DNA from: Tolypeutes matacus
Taxonomy: Eukaryota; Chordata; Mammalia; Cingulata; Chlamyphoridae
Assembly: GCA_026826555.1 (NCBI GenBank)
Contig: JAKSZT010054334.1
Coordinates: 35,718,055-35,782,054, forward strand
DNA length: 64,000 nt
Reading direction: 5' to 3'
The notes below the pieces were generated by a model. That model was not told the origin of the DNA. It saw nothing but the letters and a program-made list of their open reading frames with translations, and did no database searches. Below are positions 59,776-64,000 of this stretch, in pieces (within the stretch, counting starts at the first letter, position 1; every line of letters starts with the position of its first letter). Position numbers and translations under genes: made by a program.

Positions 59776-60224
59776 ATAAATCCAGAGTTTTTCTAACTCC
59801 ATCAGCTAATTACAAGGAATCCTTCATGGGATCATATGTGTGAAGAGAGGGAGGGGCATCAATGCAACAGAGGAAGGTGGCAGGATGATAAGGGCCACAT
59901 GATTTTTATGCAAGCTTACTTGAATCTTCTGACCCAAGACCGGATCTCAGGTGTACTTCTTCATGATATGGATTTCTGCTATGTCTATCCAACTGTTTGA
60001 ATTGTAGATTTTACAGAACTCATCTCATGATGGGCAGCTTAGGTTACATAGTCACTAGATGCTCCTAGAATAGATTTCCTAATCTCTACCAGGGCCCAAT
60101 ATCATACCGGGAGCTGCTTCACAAATAATGTGTAGTTCTTTCTTGCAGACAGCAAAGCTTCATCCAGAACCCTAAGGATTTGAGCTCAAGCTCTCCTTTT
60201 AGGTCTTGCCAGAAACTCCACACA
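59776..60224. other. Unassigned interval
   Basis: Nothing recognised. Confidence 0.4.
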
Positions 60225-60750
60225 GTGTATGTATCTATCTGCCTTAACTACTGTTCTTAACAACAACATAATATTCCATTATATAACATCTTTTTCTTTT
60301 CTTCCTTCATTTCCCCTCCTTTCCTCCCTCCCTCCCTCCTTCTCTCCCTTCTTTCCTTCCTAGTTAACCATTTACCTATTAATGAGCATTGATGTTATTT
60401 TCAATTTGTTTATATATTAAATCTGACAATGAAGATCTTTGTATATGTTCAATTTCTTCTGAGTGACTCATCTAGAAATGATGAGTCAACAAGATATATG
60501 CATTTTAAAATTTGATAGTAACTACAAATTTGCTCTTTAAGAAGTTGTGTAAATTTATACTCCAACCATCAGTATGTATGAATTCAATTTGTGCATACAT
60601 GTTTCTCCACATTATTTCAACATTGGATATATCCAGTTTCTTTCATTGTCTGAACTTGTTAGGCTAAAAAAGATATATCTTTTTTGATATATTAATGTAT
60701 ACATCCCTATTTTTAGAAATAATGAGCACCTTTTTTTACATATTTGTTGG
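60225..60750 (-). repeat. Old L1 3' region, minus strand
   Basis: Shows 'acataatattccattatata' (60265), 'taatgagcattgatgttatt' (60380), 'gacaatgaagatctttgtat' (60425), 'atttatactccaaccatcag' (60552) and 'catgtttctccacattattt' (60599), the reversed layout of an old mammalian L1 tail. A CT-rich simple repeat lies inside it. Confidence 0.65.
60293..60361. repeat. Pyrimidine-rich (TTCC/CCCT)n tract
   Basis: Imperfect TTCC and CCTC units within the minus-strand L1 fragment. Confidence 0.8.
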
Positions 60751-61344
60751 GATAAGTCTGAACATCATCCTGCCAAGAAAAGAAAGAATTATTCACATAG
60801 GAGTTGCAAGAATCAAGATAATAAATACTGGCAGGAATTGGGACAGTATACTATAAAATAGAGCTTGAAAGTTCTTGTGTGGGGGGATAGTTTTGAAAGC
60901 TGAATAAAGGCTGATCTGCTGATATGGCAAAATACTCTCAGGCTCAGGGTTTAATTCCCTGGCAAGGGTACCTGGAACTGGTCCTAATATACTTTTGAGA
61001 TTCATCCCAAAAGCTTGGATAAAAATGTTTGCACACATTAAATAAAATAGACATGTCAGTTTTATCTTGAGTATACAGGACCCCAAAAATACCAGATATC
61101 TGTGTTTCCTAGAAGATCCCAGAGGACACTCTGCTCACTAAAGTGTTAGGAGATGTGCTATTGAGAGGGTACAAGTGTCAAAGAAGAGATCAAGAGGGAC
61201 TGTATTCTGTAGGATGAGGCTGAAAGTAGGAGATGCTGTTATAGTACTGGGTTCCTGATGTTGTTATATATAATCCCTGCATAGCAGAGACTAGTGGGCA
61301 GCACTTCAACCTTCAGCACAAATGGACATAACTACCACAATGAC
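60751..61344. other. Unassigned interval
   Basis: Nothing recognised. The 97-codon minus-strand frame at 60793-61086 has no domain. Confidence 0.4.
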
Positions 61345-61560
61345 AATAGTGGGTTGAATGGTGACCTCTAAAAAGATAAAATCCATGTGCTAACCCCTAG
61401 AACCTCTGAATGTGACCTTATTTGCATAAAGCATATTTGCAGATGTAACTAAATTAAGGATCTCGAGAGGAGGTTACCCTGGATTATGCAGGTGGGCTTT
61501 AAATCCTGTAACAAGTGTCCTTATAAGAGACAAAAGAAGAGCCATTGTCACAACATTCCT
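61345..61560 (+). repeat. MLT1-type MaLR LTR fragment
   Basis: 'gtgggttgaatggtgacctc', 'tgtgctaacccctagaacct', 'gaatgtgaccttatttgcat', 'tttgcagatgtaactaaatt' and 'aagtgtccttataagagaca' follow the MLT1 5' half in order. The 3' half is missing or unrecognisable after about 61560. Confidence 0.82.
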
Positions 61561-64000
61561 TGACACAGAATCCTCAGGATCCAGTCTCATGCTGGTATGA
61601 GTTGGCTATGTCCAAACCTCCTTCTGGGCATCCTCTCTTTTCTTCCTTAGTAGGCCCAGCACTAGCCCAGCTGGATTCTGTTGTGACTTAATTCTAGTTA
61701 TTAGCCAAGTGACAAGTAGGGGAGCTGTGGTAAATTCCTGAGAGACATGCATGTACTTTTGCAGGGGAGAAACATCTGAACTATCTTCAACCAAGGGGTG
61801 GGTGGGCCATCTCTACAGGTTAAGAGGATTTAGGAGAATCTGGGAATTAAAAAACTTTTGATGTATCAGCTAGCATCTACTCATCCCATGATCTGGGCTT
61901 TCATTTTTTCTTAACTAGAACCCTGACCTCAGCATAGCAGACCAGTCTAGTTTGAGAGTGTAACCACTTTGGTTCATTTTTAGAATTATTATTAAGTCCT
62001 TGGAGTGGCCTCAGTTTCCTCTTTCCTCGGATGCAGGAATTCTTTTATATGGTACCATGGAGGCCATAAATCTATCACACTCAGCATTTAATTGCCAAAT
62101 AATCATTTCCAGCCTTTTGTTACCCTTTTTTTTCCAAAGGACTAATGGAAACAGCCACCCAATTCCACCATCTTTATGATTATTATCCACCCCTTTCTTG
62201 GTTTACAAAAGCCTGACATATTGCTCATTTCATTCCACTGGTGTACCATTCCAGTTCACCAGTGAAAGTTCAATCAGTGGCATTCCCAACTCATCCCAGG
62301 GGGTATTCGTGTTTGTCCTACAACTAGGCATGAAATTCTCATTGCTAGGTGACTGGCAACTAATCATATACATAATCCAATTTTAGCATCTATTTTTTTC
62401 AGACTACTCTTGGCACCAAATTTTCGGATTGACATTCTTTGAAAGGAGGCCCTGAAGTGGAGATTAATAAGCAGGAAATGTTAGAGTAATATTGGCATCC
62501 TTCAGATTTGCTCTATGCTGCAAGCAGTGGGGACTGAGTCTTTTCATGTCTACATTTTCCATCACTGGATGCAGATTGTACCAGAGAAAAGGGTGTAGCA
62601 ACGGGAGAAGCACCTATCTTTAGCCAAGGACAATGTTTTGAGATGACTGACAGCTGAGGAATTTCAGCTGACAATACAACCCAAAGCTGGAGGAATAAAT
62701 CCTTCCGTCCTTAAGGGGAATCTTACTGGTGCACAAGTGTTTAGACTACTGTGCACTATCAAGCCAGTTATTGCCATAAATAATTAAAGACTAATCAGGC
62801 TGGGGAACCCTGAGAATCAGTGTAGCTACAAGCTTCAGAGTTATCCTGCCTGTGAGGAAGGTAACTGTGTATTTATAGAGAAACTCTCAATTGTCATTAG
62901 TTGAAGACTGTTCTGGGGAATGCTGAGAATGCAAGTAGTGGTGATAATTCTCTGGTCCTTCAGCCTGCTCTGCATATGGACAGAGTGAAAGCCAGCAGCC
63001 AGAGAATGCCTCCAGATAGTTGGAAGTTGACCATTGTACACTATAGTTTTCTAGAAATTGGGTGAAACTGGTAATTTACACAAATTATAGGATATTTAAC
63101 CTTATGATGGAATATAGACCTTACACAATTTCAAAAGTCAAGAGATAATATGGAAAGTTTTATGCCTCTCTATTGTTTTAGGAAATGATATCTCCTTGAG
63201 TATGGATAAAAAAATGAATCCATGTGGCAGCATAAATATATAAAAAACATTGCCACTGTATACATATACATTCACAAATATCGCTCTATCATCTATTCTT
63301 TATATCTGTAATTGATATATATGGAATATAGATAGTTATAGTCATAATATTAATTCTATTTAATATATCCAAATCCTGCATTGATAAAAAATACTCTGTT
63401 AAAATATTATTCATTCATTCATTCATTCATTTGCTTCTTGGTCATGATTACCCACCAGGATGACAATTATTCCAGCTGTGATTTTGTTTCAAGAAAGGAG
63501 GAACTATGTGTGATCTATGAAGGTCATAGGAGCACATGTCAAGGTATTCCTACAAACATAATTGATATTGAGTAAAAAAATCAAGGATGATACAAAATTT
63601 CCCTTTTGCACCGGGTCTATGATATTTCCTCCATTGACAATTCCCTACAAATCTGAAGACACTTTGATAAACAATGAATTACAATAAACTGTCAAATATA
63701 ATTCTTCTTTCTGGATTATTTTATTTTCTACAGTAATATTATAACATTTTATTATAACTTTAATAGTCTACTTTCCATGTAAAGTCTCCATTCTCCTTTA
63801 TATTTTAATATAATCTGGGAGAAGTGATATATTAAATCTTGCCTGCAAAACAAAAAACAAGAAACAAAACAAACAATAAACAAAGCTGGCTACTCTTTGA
63901 AGTTGTTGGGCAGAAAGAAAAATTTAATTCCTCTTTGGATGAAAGCTAGTATTTTTTGAGGAAGTGGGGGAAAACTTTGAAAAATTGTGGTTATAAAAGA
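61561..64000. other. Unassigned DNA to window end
   Basis: No gene or RNA gene recognised. 62400-62720 may be a decayed LTR (it contains 'ggaggaataaatccttccgt') but is unassigned. A/T-rich at 63240-63400. 63840-63890 is a CAAAA-rich simple stretch. Confidence 0.4.
63409..63432. repeat. (TTCA)n microsatellite
   Basis: About six perfect ATTC/TTCA tetranucleotide units. Confidence 0.9.

Overview
This is mammalian nuclear DNA made almost entirely of interspersed repeats. I find no host protein-coding gene, no exon I could defend, and no RNA gene. Lineage, as inference: the young L1 family and most of the LTRs look xenarthran (sloth, anteater, armadillo). I saw no copy of the abundant tRNA-derived SINE I associate with the armadillo, so a sloth or anteater fits better. 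Older layers are those shared by all placental mammals or all mammals: L2, MIR, MLT1-type LTRs and hAT-Charlie relics. A run of 10 N inside a tandem array shows a draft assembly.

Layout. 1-5.4 kb: an L2 relic, about 4 kb of unassigned AT-rich DNA and a MIR. 5.4-12.8 kb: an old plus-strand L1 with decayed ORF1 and ORF2, broken by later L1 pieces (6.76-8.04 kb inverted, 9.50-9.62 kb, 11.25-11.41 kb inverted, and an inverted/direct 3' end at 12.45-12.79 kb). 12.8-17.4 kb: a 55-nt-arm imperfect hairpin, an L2 and unassigned DNA. 17.4-23.3 kb: four minus-strand solo LTRs, a hexanucleotide array with the gap, and L1 and L2 fragments. 23.5-28.1 kb: three consecutive plus-strand L1 pieces. 28.5-32.4 kb: L2, MIR, two hAT relics and a solo LTR with a perfect 5-bp target duplication.

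32.6-41.5 kb holds the main element, a nearly full-length plus-strand L1 of about 8.9 kb. It has a 13-bp target-site duplication, a 1.8-kb 5' UTR, ORF1, ORF2 and a very long 3' UTR of about 2.65 kb. It is dead: ORF1 has stops and a frameshift, and ORF2 has stops, frameshifts, a large in-frame deletion and a changed reverse-transcriptase active site (FADY instead of FADD). Its long 3' UTR has a G-rich quadruplex-type tract, a perfect 10-bp stem-loop, and a 1.3-kb module that recurs inverted at 6.76-8.04 kb.

41.5-50.7 kb: L2 and MIR fragments, then 6.5 kb with no repeat I recognise. 50.7-57.6 kb: a very old plus-strand L1 split by a minus-strand L1 3' end, a minus-strand LTR and a plus-strand L1 3' end, in part with readable target duplications. 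57.6-64 kb: LTR fragments, a hAT-Charlie relic, a minus-strand L1 fragment, an MLT1 LTR and unassigned DNA.

The only coding capacity recognised is retrotransposon protein, all of it broken. Family names rest on remembered consensus patterns and were not searched against a database.
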